DNA of 64,000 nt from positions 19,468,120 through 19,532,119 of the forward strand of contig JAAONU010000001.1 in assembly GCA_012932295.1 (NCBI GenBank), written 5' to 3'. The translations under genes and the position numbers were made by a program. Positions 11,799-25,219 of the stretch are shown piece by piece. Source of the DNA: Cyclina sinensis. Its lineage: Eukaryota > Mollusca > Bivalvia > Venerida > Veneridae. The stretch's first letter is position 1, and each line of letters starts with the position of its first letter. The notes under the pieces were generated by a model. The model had not been told where the DNA came from and did not search any database. It was given only the letters and a program-made list of their open reading frames with translations.

Positions 11799-12504
11799 AT
11801 GGAAATTGATTCTTGATAATCCATCAGTTTAGGGTCCACTCCATTATTTGTTTACATTTTCTTTTGTTATGGAGGATACTGTTTATGGTTTTACCAATGT
11901 ATATGTTTCGATCATGTAAAGTAATTTCTAGCTGTTATAGCAGTCTTGTAGATAAAAAAAGTCAGATGTATGATTAACAAGATTCTGTAGATGAAAGCAG
12001 TGACAATGTATCATTTACCAAATTGCATCATTTTCCATCATTGAGGTTGAATGACAAGTATGACCAGATGCTTCAACAACAGAAACTTGTAAAACAGAGC
12101 TTATTTTCATCACTTTTAAAAATTAGTAATGTGCATTCATAAAGGCAGTTATTTTTAGACTTTAGCCTATTACTTTGTAAGTATGCCTAATTTTCCTGCA
12201 TATAGGCCGAAATAATCTGACTTTTTTTCCGTATTTCTGCCTGTAACTAGTGGAATGCCTGTACATTGCTTTACAAAGCGACATCAGATTTGAGGTTTTG
12301 TTGACTTTTGATACTTCTTCACTGTCGTAACAAGAACAAGAAGGCTGTCACTTAATCTTTATCAGGAAACAGTGTGTCAAAGCAGTAAGGTTTTAGCCAA
12401 GACGTAAACAAAATACTGTTTATGCTGTTACTTGAATAAGCAGGAAGATTTACCAGAGCTGTACACTTATGTTTGATTGTACACTTACTCAGAATTTTAA
12501 CTGG

Positions 12505-12510
12505 AATAAA
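12505..12510 (+). terminator. Candidate polyadenylation signal
   Basis: AATAAA about 0.7 kb after the stop of the membrane-protein gene, the first canonical hexamer after 11,798 that I noticed. Another lies near 13,075. Confidence 0.4.
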
Positions 12511-12519
12511 GAATTTGTA

Positions 12520-15500
12520 TGTTAAAGGAATATAACAGTTACTAAAGTAAGGTAAACTGTTGCAAAATACTCATTGCTCTTTACTCAACAGTATTTATTT
12601 TGCGCAAAAAGGAATGTAGCAAAAATGGAGAAGAAAATCTTTTGTGACTTGCAGAAAAGAAATTGTTTACATACATGTGATACAACCTTGTTAGGTAGGT
12701 TATGCCTCTTCGTCGGGTGGATTTTGCCTTACTTGTCAGGTAGGTTTACCTCACTCGTCAGGTAGATTTTGTTTTTTATCATGCAGATTTTTGCAGATGC
12801 AGTTTATTAGACGGGTATTGTGTTGTTTGTTTTTTTTTTTACTTTTTTTGACAATATACAGTCGCTTTTCATCTTCAAATGAAGTTTAACTTAAAGTAGT
12901 AAAATAATTGACACATTTTTCATGACTGTAAAAATACTTTGATACATTATTTAAAGTAATGTATGTAATGAATACTTTGATACATTAATATAATGCAGTC
13001 AGTAATTTGAAACTGATCTGTGAGTTTAAGAAGTGTCTGTGACACATTTCTTGTTTGTTATTTTTGTTATCATGAATAAATCAAAATTACATACAGTCAA
13101 GTCTGTTTTCAGCATCCAGCCAAGGTTGACTACTAATCTGGCTGCTTAAAAAAGGTGACCACTTAAAGGAGTGCTTAATGTAGCCTCACTCTATAGTAGG
13201 CATGTGATTTTACTTGAAACAAACATTATTAGGCTTCTATGAAACTATGTTTACATGGTATTTATAGTTGTATCTTTATCAGCATCTTCCAACATTATTA
13301 TCTAAGATTGAAATAATAGTTACAATAATTTTATGTCATATTATCACTGTCAATTTAAAATCATTCAGTTTATTCCAACCAATGAAAATTCTTTTCATCA
13401 AAAATTTGAATAAACTATATAGTCTTTTGCCCAAAACACTGAGGTCTTGTTGACTTTCAAATCATGGGTGGTAAATTTTTCTTTTGACAGTTTATAAAAC
13501 ATTTGTTCTTCATAATATTATGACCCCTGTACTTGTTAAGTGACCCCCTCACAAAAACATTTTACCCCATAGAACAATGACCCCTGGTCAGTTTTCTATA
13601 AAAAAAAAAGATTCATCATGGTTATATCTTTGCATCTGCTGTTTGGTTTTCAGGCATGCACACAATTGAGGTGTCCAGACTGTTTGGGTCCAGGGTGGTT
13701 TGGATCCCTACTAGATTAACCAAAATCCCCTGAAATATTGCTTGATTCCCCTCTGAATTTCTGTGGGTCCACTAGCCAGAATTTGCTCTTGAACTACTTA
13801 CCACTAAGGTAATTGAAAAAAAGAACAATTTAGATTCAAATAATTTGACAGTAAAACATAAATATGGGTGCTTTAAGCTGATTGTACATTGATAAGTATC
13901 TCAGACTGTCAAGGGGTTCTTGATTTGATGTTTTTGAAGACATATAAGTGGATTTTGTATTTTGCAGTGTTTATGAGGCCAGTACCAAACCATATATTTC
14001 AGAAACATATTGGTCAGTGAAGTACTTTTAATTTGCATTTGTCTCGTTGTATTTCCGTGTTTGCTACACACATGCATGAAATTTTATAGACTTAAGCCAT
14101 AGAAGGAGTCAGTATTTTTAAGAAAAGGGATCACTTTTTCTATATAATTAGGACCAAGGGGATTATTACTGTATGGAAGTTACTACTTTGTGACACTAGT
14201 CATACTGGGAACTGGTAACAACAATAAGTAAAATACTTGATACATAGATAGAACTGGTTATGTATTACAAGTTGGACTGTTGCATTAGTACTTACAATGT
14301 GTTGTAATGGTCTTGTCCTGAATTATTTATGATGTATACACAGATGATGATATGCTATCATTCTGTTGTTCTTACTAAAAAAGAATAATAATAAGAGATT
14401 ATTATAATTCAGTACAATACAATGCTGCTAGCAGTACAATATTTTTCACCACTTTTAACAGTTCTAGTCAATATTTGTGTTTCTTCTTGTAGAAAAATGT
14501 TACCAAAAGTTTCATTGTTTATTTTTTTTTTTACCTGCATCAGTAGTAGATAAGGTTATAATTATTTTTTCTGTAATATATCTGAGTTATTAGCTAACTT
14601 GATCTGTTTGTTGTTGATGAGATTGAATTTCTCTAGAAATATGAGTATAATTATTATAGTGCATGTTAAAAAATTAGTAATGTCTGTTTGAGAATTTCAG
14701 CATGACATCTATGATTGTATGCCTTGAGATCGTTGATTTTTTTAATCTCATTTGTTAGAGATGGATTGAGTCCAAATAGCTGTGTGACTTTTTTGTATGA
14801 AAGAATTTGAACTTTTACATATATAAAATAATAAGTTTTACAATGAACAGTTACTTCTTGGAAAACTGTGTTACTTTTTTTTAACACTTAAGATTTTCTA
14901 ATATTAACACCAAACATTACTCACCTTTTCAAAGCTACTGGTTCTTCATTCTTCTTTTTAAATACATCTTGTACGTTGTTTCTCTCGGTCATGCATTTTT
15001 GTTTTTGGTTGGGTTTTTTTTTGTTCATACTTGTTTAGAATTCAGAACATTATCATATCCATTGCTGTAATGCATGGTAAGACTACATGTTGTTATAATT
15101 TTATAGCATCATAGGGGGCATTTTCTCTTGTGATCATTTGTGACTATATTTTTTGTTTTTTAATTAAAAATAAATATATTATTTGTTTGTTTGTTTGTTT
15201 GTTTGTTTGCAAAAGCAAAGGACTGTTTGAAATAGTCAGTTAAAATGAGTTCCAGCTTATGCGAAGAGATAAATGCACAATGTGGAATGGATGAAATCAT
15301 GTATATAAAGATGCTTATTCAAACAGATAAGCAAAACCATTCACCACATTTCTGAGTCAAAAAGGAAATAACTGCACTAAAGCAGAAATACATGAAACCA
15401 ACTTTGGTGATCGAAAAAAGTTTTGTTAAAATGATTTACATTATGCATTCATTAAAATCTTACTGCCTTTCGTATCATCTTTAAACTGATATTATATTAT

Positions 15501-16300
15501 GTATAAGTAAATATTGATCAACAAAAATGCAAGATAATGAACTCACAGACAAAAATGGTCCAAACAATAAATTAAATTTGATAGTAACACTAATGGTTTC
15601 TCTGTTCGTTTTTAGCTGAGTTGAATAATCGTTATAAAGTTTTAGCTTCAGTAAGGAAAGATTTAATCATTTCAAGGTTATAGAAAAATTAAACTTTTTT
15701 TAAAAAGGGTTTAATTGTCTAACCAGGGCTGTGTAAGGAAAGGGCAGAAGAGCATTTCTTATAGGAAATATAACAGGTGAAAATGTAAATAATGTCACAA
15801 GGTGATAGCAAATACTAATCGGATTGAATTCTTTTAACTTCGGAGTACCAGCAGTATTTTACTGATAAAGACATAAATTAATTCAATAAGATACTGATTA
15901 TTTAAGGTAATTCTGTCAAAATATATCTAGTTTTGAAAGTTATTAAATATAACCAAGGCCTGTCGTTACCCTACAGTATGATAAGCACTAATATTTCACA
16001 TCGAATAATTATGTAGGGTGATGCAGTTGTCGATGGGTTGGAGACTCGACGTTCCATACAAGGTTTAGGGGTAGCGCCAACCAAATCGCACAGACTGCCT
16101 ATCGTGTAGCTAACCTTTTATATCTGCCTCAAAACTGGGAACGTATGGTTCAAATAGCATATTCCACCCTTTGAGGGCATAAAAACTACTGATCTTATTG
16201 TCAATCACTTGCAACTTGTGTGGTTTATTATTTTCTATTCCTTTGAGTAATCAAAAGCAAACCAAACTCAAGTGGATTTTTTTACACCATGCTTATTAAC
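12520..16300. other. Intergenic AT-rich region
   Basis: No supported gene. Contains a short imperfect repeat of 'TCGTCAGGTAGRTTTTG' near 12,690-12,775 and a (TTTG)n microsatellite at 15,181-15,209. ORFs are short and lack splice context. Confidence 0.6.
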
Positions 16301-17200
16301 AGAAGGAAACAAGAGCTGTCACTGGCAATTGACATATCCCCCCGAAATGAAGCTTTGAATTGAAACTGGTGTAAATATATAATTGAATATTCCTGTGGAA
16401 AAGAGATCAGACAAAAAATAGAGCATGAACTGAAGGTAAATTGTAAGATAATGTTTTTATACTTCAGATTCTTATATGAAGGTTGAAGACATAATTATTC
16501 ATTGAAATAGAAAGCTGTGAGTTTGGCCTTGAATACGAACAGTATGGTTTATTCCCCACCCCTACTGATGTTTAATATGTAACAAGGCTTGGTGACAAAC
16601 ATTCTGGTTTCAATAAAATCCCCCAAGCGGTCTTGGAGTTGTAGCGTGGACAAGATTTTGATATAGAAGCTATAGTAAAAAAAATGACTAAGGGCCAATA
16701 ACACTGCCAAAAATAATCTAACCAGAAAGTCCTGACGATATGCACAGCTAAGTTTGGTAACAAATATTCCTATGTAGTTTCAATGAAATCCACCAGTGGT
16801 TTTGGAGATGAAGCATGGACAAGATTTTAATATAGAAGTAAGAGTAAAATGACTAAGTGCCCATAACTCTGCCAAAAATAATCCGAGCAGAAACTCCTGA
16901 AGATATGCACACCTAGGTTTGGTAACAATTTCAATGAAATCCTCGAACCGGTTTTGGAGATGAAGTGTGGACAAGACTTTAATACAGAAGTTAGAGTAAA
17001 AAAATGACTAAGTGCCCAAAAATAAATCGAGCGGAATCTCCTGACGATATGCACAGCTAGGCTTGGTGACAAACACTCTTGTACAGTTTCAATGAAATCC
17101 CTCGAGTGGTTTTGGAGATGAAGCGAGAACAAGATTTTACCGGACGGACGGACAGACTGTGCGATTACTATATGCCTCCTTTCGGGGGCATAAAAATGGC
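16150..17200. repeat. Family-2 dispersed repeat, right-end copy
   Basis: Four to five units like those at 2,040-3,033. The right end is intact: GGACGGACGGACAGACTG then a hairpin-forming ATGCCTCC...GGGGGCATAAAAA at about 17,173-17,196. Short pieces at 16,155-16,190 and 16,335-16,350 carry related ends ('GAGGGCATAAAAA'). The 130-codon minus-strand ORF at 16,827-17,219 is a read-through of the units. Confidence 0.8.
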
Positions 17201-17439
17201 TGAAAATTTTAAAACTCAAACTTCTGTGGAAAGTTTAAACAGCAGTATAAGTCAGCCAATGGCATGCACAAGAGGGCTTGGTACTTATGATTCTCCTAAA
17301 GTATTATTAAAATCTGACAATAGTTGTTGAGAAAAAAGCCTGGATAAATTTAAGTATTCAATAAATTAAAATCTCATAAATCAGTGAAAAATCATGTCAG
17401 TGGAAGGCTGCAATAACATGAACAACTACCCTTGGTACT

Positions 17440-18900
17440 TATAATTCTTGCAAAGTATTATTAAAATCTGAATATCACTTGATGAAAACCAGTCCATAAC
17501 AAACACAGTGAAAACACACTGGTTTAGATATCGTATGCACAGTATTTTTGAAAACTGTATGACTAAAGAGATCTTTCCTGGCGGCTTTGTAAGCATCTAA
17601 AGACTTAATTCATTGACATCAATAATTTTTGGTTCAGAAATAATTATATTATTTAGACTATTTTCAGTATGTGCATAAAAGTGCAGAAGAGTTTTACCTT
17701 GATCACTCAATGAAAAAATCGATGCAAAATATGTATTTAAACAATCTGCTTTTTCATTATCTGAGAAACAAAATTACTCATTTCCTAAATTATCGATTGA
17801 TTTAAGTGGTGGAATTATTTCCGAAAAGGATTTTGTTTTTAAAAATTGTCTTACATGTTTCCAGTACTGCCTAGGATTTGAGGTTTTAAGTTGACAAAAA
17901 TCTGTTTCCAAGTTACTAATTCTCTCTTGCATGTTTCTTCAAATTATTTACTTTATTTCGAATTGTTTCGTATTTTATCCACTGATTCACTTGATTTGAA
18001 TTTAAAGCAATCTTTCTTAGCCTGTCCCGTTTTCTTGAAACTTTCGTCATTGTCGAATCATTCCATGGTTTGCCATTAGGCCTAATAGTCTATTTCTTTG
18101 AAATGAATACAAAGTTTCATCAATTCAAGTTTTTCGGTAAACAATACTGCTGAATCGTTGACACTAAACTAAATTCCAATTTTCTTCTATAATTAATGAG
18201 TTTAGTTTATCAAAATCGGCTGTCTTATAAATCCATACGTTCCTTTTACAAGGTTTTGAGGAGCAATAATGAATAGAAATATAAGCAGATGTGGCTTTGT
18301 GGACACTTATTTCACGTGGCTTGGAAATAACCACTTGAAATGCTTGATAATGTATCAGAAATAAGAACGGGATCAAGTAATGTTCTAGAATGGCTTGTTT
18401 CTCGAGTTGGTTCGATTATAAGATTTTCTAGATTATATAAAAACATAATTTGTTAGAGATGCCCCTCTTGCATAATCTGATCTTCATTTGTATCACGAGC
18501 TATTATAATATTTATATCACATTCATACGCACTTTCATTACTATTTCAAAATTTGACCTGAATGATATTGAGGAATTTGGTGGCCGATAAACGCAGCATC
18601 ACAAAAAATACCTTTACCAATTTTTACTTCTACCCAGATACAGTCTATCATACGATGTTCAAATTCAGGTTTACGACAGGAACTTTTTTTTCTGATACAT
18701 ATATTAATATTCCGCTACAATGCCCGGTTACATCAAAGCGGTTAGACGAGATATACCCATCTAACAACAGCATAGCAGTTTGGACTGTCGATACATTTAT
18801 TCAGTTAGAACATTATGATAAGGACCATGCAACCAATGTTAATGTTATCAGGCATTTTCCCGCCTTTCAGTTCAAACTCTTTTCACGAACCCAATTATAA
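17440..18900 (-). mobile_element. Decayed non-LTR retrotransposon (LINE), endonuclease to RT start
   Basis: Read on the minus strand, with stops and frame changes. About 18,600-18,680 gives 'DCIWVEVKIGKGIFC', matching the beta strand of AP-type endonucleases. About 18,350-18,540 gives 'CDI.IIIARDTNEDQ' (from the GDFN motif) and 'IIEPTRETSHSRTLLDPVL' (PTR...T.LD). About 18,180-18,270 gives 'IYKTADFDKLNSLI', the post-endonuclease linker. About 17,660-17,870 gives 'QYWKHVRQFLKTK' and 'DNEKADCLNTYFASIF'. About 17,540-17,600 gives 'AYKAARKDLFSHTV', from the nKA-G-D start of the RT domain. The catalytic RT motif was not found; the copy is dead and 3'-truncated. Confidence 0.8.
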
Positions 18901-18969
18901 TAATTGTTATCCTCCTGTTAAAAATGACGCGAAATTCCGCTACATACGGAATCCTGTTGGGGCCAATAA

Positions 18970-19130
18970 ACATAGCTTTTATAGCGCGACAATACGAAAT
19001 GAAATCGCAATATTTCGTTTGACATTGTCGCGCATCGCTTCGCATTGTCGAGCGTCGCATCGTATTTTCGCGATGTCGCGTCGCGTTGTCGAGCGTCTAC
19101 CTCTAAGCGCGACGTCGACCACATATGTTA
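18970..19130. repeat. CpG-dense short repeat block
   Basis: About 160 bp of variants of 'ATTGTCGCGCATCGC', 'GTCGAGCGTCGCATCG' and 'GCGATGTCGCGTCGCG', sharply CpG-rich within a CpG-poor window. It adjoins the LINE remnant. Confidence 0.6.
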
Positions 19131-19139
19131 TTCCAAGAT

Positions 19140-22100
19140 ACTGATGTCCTCAGTATAATAACATCGTTTGGCTAGGTTTTCCTCAAGGACATTCTCAACT
19201 ATTCAATCGCGACAAATTAAATACGATCAAGGAAGACCTTAATTGCATGAACGTAATGTAGGCCTAGTGTGTTGTTAACGTTGTGTCAACGTTTCTAATA
19301 CAACACATGTTGGTATAGCCAAAAAGTTCGCGGAAACCAGTGTATTAACTATTGCTCCCCATTTAAAAATGCTAAAATGTGCTTATTTGTACAACCATTT
19401 ATACTTCTGACTAAACTTCAAAGACTGTTGTAGTTAAGACGTATGGTGGCAGATCAAAAGTAGAAAACAGGGGGTTCGGAAAACGCCACCCAAACAGAGG
19501 TAAACTGCATTTCAGATACATAGTCTGGATTTAAAGTTAATACACAGTTGTTGACGCGCTAGAATAATTCTGCTTCGAATATTGTCGATAAGTATTTGAG
19601 ATGAAACTATCATGGCATAGGAGGAGAAAAATGCAGTTTTGTCACTTAACCGGACTTCCGTCCCTGAGATTGCTGGTAAGAATCCTACCAGATTCCTAAG
19701 TAACTTTCTCCATTCCGTACTTGCGGTGTGAGTAATTCACGCGGGAGTCATCGACTGGATTAATGTAAGATGCAAAGGATGACCAAATCGATATGAAATA
19801 AATAGGTTTTAAGTAAGAGAGTGCAGTGGGTAGGACTAAAGGGACAATACTCACATTCGTCTCAAATATTGCAATAAAAAGGTTGCTAACCTTTCATTGT
19901 CAGGGAATAGCGACTTTTTTATGCCGAGACAGAAAATTACATATTTTGTCCACTTCTGAAAGGTCGGAAAAAATGTAAAATCAAACAGAAAAAGGTATTC
20001 TATATTTTTTGTTGTTGAAAATTAAGCATACATTTTGTAAATGACACATTTGTATCCTTATTCTTGGTGAAACATTGTGACTTGGGGTCAAATCTGGCAA
20101 CTTTGGGGATCATGCCACACTTTAATACAATCCTGAAGAAAATGTAGGCGAAAAAAAATGTGTCCTAAAATAAACTTTTCAACATGCTGAAAGAAGAGTG
20201 CGTTAACAGGCACAAAATGCGCATTGACTTTCTACACTATTAACTGAAACACACATTATAGTTAGAGAGTAGAACAAAGCTCATAAGCCCAGCCAACTGT
20301 ATGTTCCTTTATTTATTTCCATGTTTTAATTGTGTAATGAAATTTTTGCTGAAAATCCTCAGTCTCAGAGATTCTCTTCCCTTATTTTTAGGAGTACATA
20401 TGGTTTAATCCAAGGTATCTTTAATTTCAATAATAATAATAAAAGATATAAGTTTCTGTACAGGTAAGCAATAACTTCCGATGCGAAACGTTTTATTTAC
20501 ATTAATACATGCATTATTTGTATAATGAGTTTTCGAGATATCATCATTATTTTAAGTGGTAGACGTTGCCAAAAATATGTTAGTGCACCTGTAATATGTT
20601 TATTTTCTACACACGATAAAATGTGCATAGATCTTTTGCACTAATTTTGAATTTAAGCCTGACCCCGAATTGTGAGGTAAGTTAGCTAGGCTGGAGTTCT
20701 AAGTTTTCGAGAACAGTCACGGACTTTCTGTGAGCTCCTGATGGTGAAGTGCTACCTTTGGGTCACATGGCTATAAGAGCCCTAAAGCTGGGGTTTCCAA
20801 AAATCTTCTCAGCTCCTGTTATTTCAATGTTATTTAAACCCTACGGATCTAGGTTTCCCAATATATACCTTATGAGTCAATACTTTTTTATGGCAATCTA
20901 GTAAAAACCCATTTAAAATTAAACAGTTTAAGGAAGATAGCAGTGAGTCATTGCGAATGACGTATCGCCGTGAACAATGACCAAGTGGATTACTTCCCTT
21001 CAATATTATCGACGAACAAAGGACAAAGTACATTCAACTTCACAACTTGTAAACAAGACTGACACAGTTAGTTGGTAAAAGGTGCACAACTGTAGTATAC
21101 ACTTATACATTTATTGGACATACTAGGGGAATTTTGTAAGGTTTATAAATTAAATCATAAGAACAGTGATAACAAGCCATATTACGTAAGAAGTGGGGAT
21201 AGAGTGAACGTGAAAAGAAAGAAAAAACGAAAAGAAAAGGGAGAAATAGAGAACAAAAAGGACTGACATTATTACACAAAGGGTAGGTGATAACTTTAAA
21301 TATCTCTAGACTGATGTCTTTTATATGTGACAGGTATATTGTGAAGCGTCAGTTATTTTGCACTAAATCTATATTATATGTATATATTAGATGAATATAA
21401 CACACATGTAATTCACGTCATTTAGATGACAATATAACATTGACTGTAACATTAACTAAATCAAATATATTTCTTGAGTCTAAATATTATTGAATACTAA
21501 GTTTTACTGCGTTAGTTTTGTTTTCAAATTATGGACAAGAGCACAGGTCTCTGTTTCCTCAAATGACAGTTGGAATCTGAGGTACTGTAATAAATATCAT
21601 CATCGATATCATCATCCCAATCATCATCATCGCCGTAATCATCACCATCATCTTATTCTTTTCATCGTTGTTGTCGTTGTATCAAAAGAACCTTTTTTTT
21701 TATTTCACCATCATGATAATCATTTTTATCATCCATGAGATTAGACTTTCACCCGTCACGTCACTAACGTGGACTTTGGCTAATGTCCCATAACATTCAT
21801 GTTGTTTATCTCTGTATTTATTTTGATCATGGTCAAAGTTTTGTAATTTAGTTGGAGTTTATCTAGGATTGATTTTAGTAAAAAGAATATATATTAATCT
21901 CAGCGTTTTACGACGAGTGAAAGGAGTGTACTACAGGTTTATAAAGTATTCGCCTACGTCGCTCTAAATAATAATGTTGTATATTTAGTAGGTACCACGC
22001 TATTTTATTGTCATATGTATAGCAGGTGTTTAGAACTGAACATCTTACATTCATTGTATGTTTAAATTCACGGAACATGTTTTGTTAACCCCCGAGGACT

Positions 22101-23380
22101 GCTTCCAGGATTCTTAGACTCGCTTAATAAGACGGGGCTGCGTATAAGACGCAGTCAAATGTCGTTGGGCTCTCGGGTAAGGAAGCACTATTACACTACA
22201 GCGACACAACCGACAGCAGGACAGTTATATTTCTTACGAATCAACACAGTCTTGTACATTAGAGCGCCACATAAACCCTTTAAACAACCATATTAAATGT
22301 GCTTTATACCGAAACTGACATACACTCTACCGGCAAAAGTCACAACTGACGCCATTGAAATCTTATTTTCCTTTTAATTTAAGTCAACCACAAACCTATT
22401 TAAAATCTTAACATCTACACTTAATGCATATGACTTTGTATAATGAATGTGTTGAATTTCTCCCCATTGGATATATGAGCTGGTAAAAAGCAATTGTAAT
22501 GCATATGAAATAACTGCTTGGGTAATTATTTGATGTCTTTCAGGTTGGAAATAAACATTAGGATTAGGATATCTAGTTATATTCGAAGTAAAATGTATCA
22601 TTTCATGCATTAAGTAGTATGTTTAGACTTCATGAGGAGACATTTAAGCTGTAATCTATTCAAATAATTCATTTCATTGTTTGTTAATTGCATACTATAT
22701 GTCAATATGACAGACATAATACTGTTCTAAATTAAAATGAAATTTTCGTGTTTAAAATATATAACTGTAAGGGCTATAATTATTATTATATCGTTGTTGT
22801 TGTTGTTTTAATTACAAATGATATACCTTCCGTTTAACGTCCCAGGGTTATTAAGTTCGAATTGTAGGGGAAACATGGGACGACAAAAAGGTATTTGGTT
22901 ACGGATATGGTATTATGATACCAATTTCCACCATGAGTTTTACCCGGATGAGAAAAGGTTTTGTTTTTTACACCACTTTCAAGCAAAGATGTCTGGAAAC
23001 TTCAGACTGTTACATCGGATCTCGGTTTGAAGTCCCGGCATCCGAAAAGACAATAAGTAATGCTAGTGCAGGAGCGTGGATCAGATTTACGACTCCTGGG
23101 TTACCAGTCCAGATAATGCAGTTGTTCATAAGGTTTTTAAAAAATAGTTACGGCGATATTTGAGATATAATGCAAACGAGTCTTTGAGAGTTCTTTTCTA
23201 CCCGTTGTGCGACTTTGAGATTTGCACAAGGAGCAAGTCTTTGGATTTATAGGTCTTTGTCACAACAGAAAAGTAAAATAACGTTGCAGTTTTCTTGTTA
23301 GTAATGTTTACGTGTTTTTTTTTACCATATGTCCTTTTGACAGACACGACTCAACTTCTCTATCTTCTTGCAATTACATT
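19140..23380. other. Intergenic region
   Basis: No supported gene. Contains an imperfect (ATC)n/(CAT)n microsatellite at about 21,595-21,660. An 82-codon ORF at 22,915-23,163 lacks splice signals and family resemblance and is not called. Confidence 0.55.
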
Positions 23381-23432
23381 ATCTCCTAGCGGCCAAGAAA
23401 CAGGCGCGGTCTTCTGATCTAAATTGCATCCA

Positions 23433-23496
23433 TAATTAGCCAGTTGCTGCTAATTAATTTCATTGTACAGACACTAATTAGGCCGTGTCATAATTA
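23433..23496. promoter_or_regulatory. Cluster of four TAATTA homeodomain-type sites
   Basis: TAATTA at 23,433-23,438, 23,451-23,456, 23,475-23,480 and 23,491-23,496, with an ATTGCATC just before. It sits in non-repetitive sequence about 1.2 kb upstream of the exon at 24,664. It is a candidate enhancer; function is inference. Confidence 0.35.
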
Positions 23497-24663
23497 TTCT
23501 CAGTTTGGCATATCAATAATGAAATCTACAGCGGATGTTGTTGAAGACATATTTTTTATTGATTGCTAAGTAAATATCAGTTCAAATGAATAGTGTTGTT
23601 TCTAACACCTTTTAGACTTCTTTTGTTGGACGTCTCAACTTGAAGGAATGGTGTGAAAAAGCTTGGAATGTAGGTCTTTATATATAGGGATTCTTGTAGG
23701 ATAATTCATAATAATTCAAGTTTGCGCCTAAAGTGTTTTACATGAAATATATATCGTAGGATAGTGAAGTTATTAGTAGGTAAATCGAAAATAGCACGGG
23801 ATATCCAAATACAGCAGGTAAATTTTTACTTTCTCTTTTCAACAGACCGGATTTGGCAAACAGATTTCAGTCGATCGCAAAAATTGAAAGCGTTTGCTTT
23901 AGGCATTTAAGACTTACAACTTTATCTGGCAGGAACAGCATGATATGAAATGCCAATGACTCGCCTTTTTGGGAAATGTATGTTTCTACTAAGATTTGAA
24001 CCATGACCTTTCGGGTGCTATGCTAGTCTTTGATCAGCTTGGTTTGACTCAGTTTACCAGCATACAGCAGATATCAATACGATAAGATTCCCTACAATTC
24101 ATTATAACACGAAATGTTAAACAAGCTTTCTATATCTCAGTGTTTATGAATGGAAACAAAAGGGTATGAAATGAAATATAAATACAACCGTTTTGCTACT
24201 GTGGGCAATTTGTTCTGTGGGCAATTTGTTTCGCCTTTGTTTGTTTTTGTTATAGATACTTTACCACTCATAGTATTAACTTATTACGAAGGTTTTTCAT
24301 TTAACTGTCTTGAAGACCAAATAGTCAGATAAACTAAAAAAGCTTGATTTTTTTCCGCTCAGCAATATGATACGTTCTCTTTATCTCTCTGAAAGAAAAG
24401 GAGAGTTTCTCAACATTAGAGATATTCTCCTGTTCTGTTTAATTTCTGCTTGTCACGCGTATCTGGACCTGAAATATAACCATTTTTTCTTTTATAAAGC
24501 CCTTCACTAGCTTGGTTACAAAATTTCCGGAATTCAAGATGAAGCTTTTTTCTCTCAGGAGGATGTGCACTCAAGGTGTAGATTTCATTGAAAAGAACCA
24601 GGTTGAATAAACACACCCACCGGAAATTCTATATCTCTGTTATTTCTTTAATTTCAGGAAAAA

Positions 24664-25110
24664 ATGCACGGCTGGGAACGACTTTCGAGTCTTTGTGGTA
24701 TGGGATGTAAGGTCCTGTGGACATCGTGGTCTCACGAAGAGAAGGTCTCGTACGACTCTGTTAACAAAGACGATAATGACGTCACAGATTCACCGGAACC
24801 GGTTACTTCGGAACCGCAGAAACCAGTCTGGGCGGACATCAAAACGGCTGCACCCATTGTAAGAAATAAATCAGGGAGTGTTGGAAATATCAAAACGGTA
24901 CACGGATATGAGAAACTTTCTGCAAGTGGTCTAACTAAAGCTTCAAGTCTTGCAATACTCAGTGAAAAAAGAAACAGTAAACCAGATTTTACTGGTAGCG
25001 TTCCGATCCTTAACAAATCATTGCTTAAAGAAGAGAAAAACTTGAGCGGCAGTAGGGCCAGTCTGGCGGAGGAAGTTTTAGAAGTTCGCGAGATGGTGAC
25101 GACAGTCTGA
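24664..25110 (+). CDS. Unrecognised protein, probable terminal exon (148 aa)
   Basis: Open reading frame following a good acceptor (TTTAATTTCAG, AG ending 24,657) and ending TGA at 25,108-25,110. The first ATG has A at -3. The frame stays open across the six bases from the acceptor (phase 0), so upstream coding exons are possible. I do not recognise the family. The start (residues 1-25) is Cys- and Trp-containing (LCGMGCKVLW), the middle is acidic and Pro-rich, and the C-terminal half is Ser/Lys-rich with a charged helix-like end (LAEEVLEVREMV). The last residues TTV fit a class I PDZ ligand (T-x-V). No signal peptide or membrane helix is seen. Base composition is more GC-rich than the flanks, supporting real coding. 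Confidence 0.65.
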   Translation: MHGWERLSSLCGMGCKVLWTSWSHEEKVSYDSVNKDDNDVTDSPEPVTSEPQKPVWADIKTAAPIVRNKSGSVGNIKTVHGYEKLSASGLTKASSLAILSEKRNSKPDFTGSVPILNKSLLKEEKNLSGSRASLAEEVLEVREMVTTV

Positions 25111-25210
25111 ATAATGTTGTCACGTGGTAATTAATTGTCACGTGATATTGAAAGTGTCGTCTGTGATTGACTGGAGCGTTGATCAAAAAACTTGCGAGCG
25201 TGATATTGAC

Positions 25211-25216
25211 AATAAA
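25211..25216 (+). terminator. Polyadenylation signal for the 24,664 exon
   Basis: AATAAA about 100 nt after the stop codon, the first canonical hexamer downstream. Confidence 0.6.
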
Positions 25217-25219
25217 CTT

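Noticed and set aside
18562..19144. Plus-strand ORFs of 112 and 109 codons
   Set aside because: They are antisense to the LINE endonuclease remnant and run into the CpG repeat block.
22818..23163. Two overlapping plus ORFs (70 and 82 codons)
   Set aside because: No splice-consistent boundaries, recognisable motif or poly(A) context; consistent with chance.
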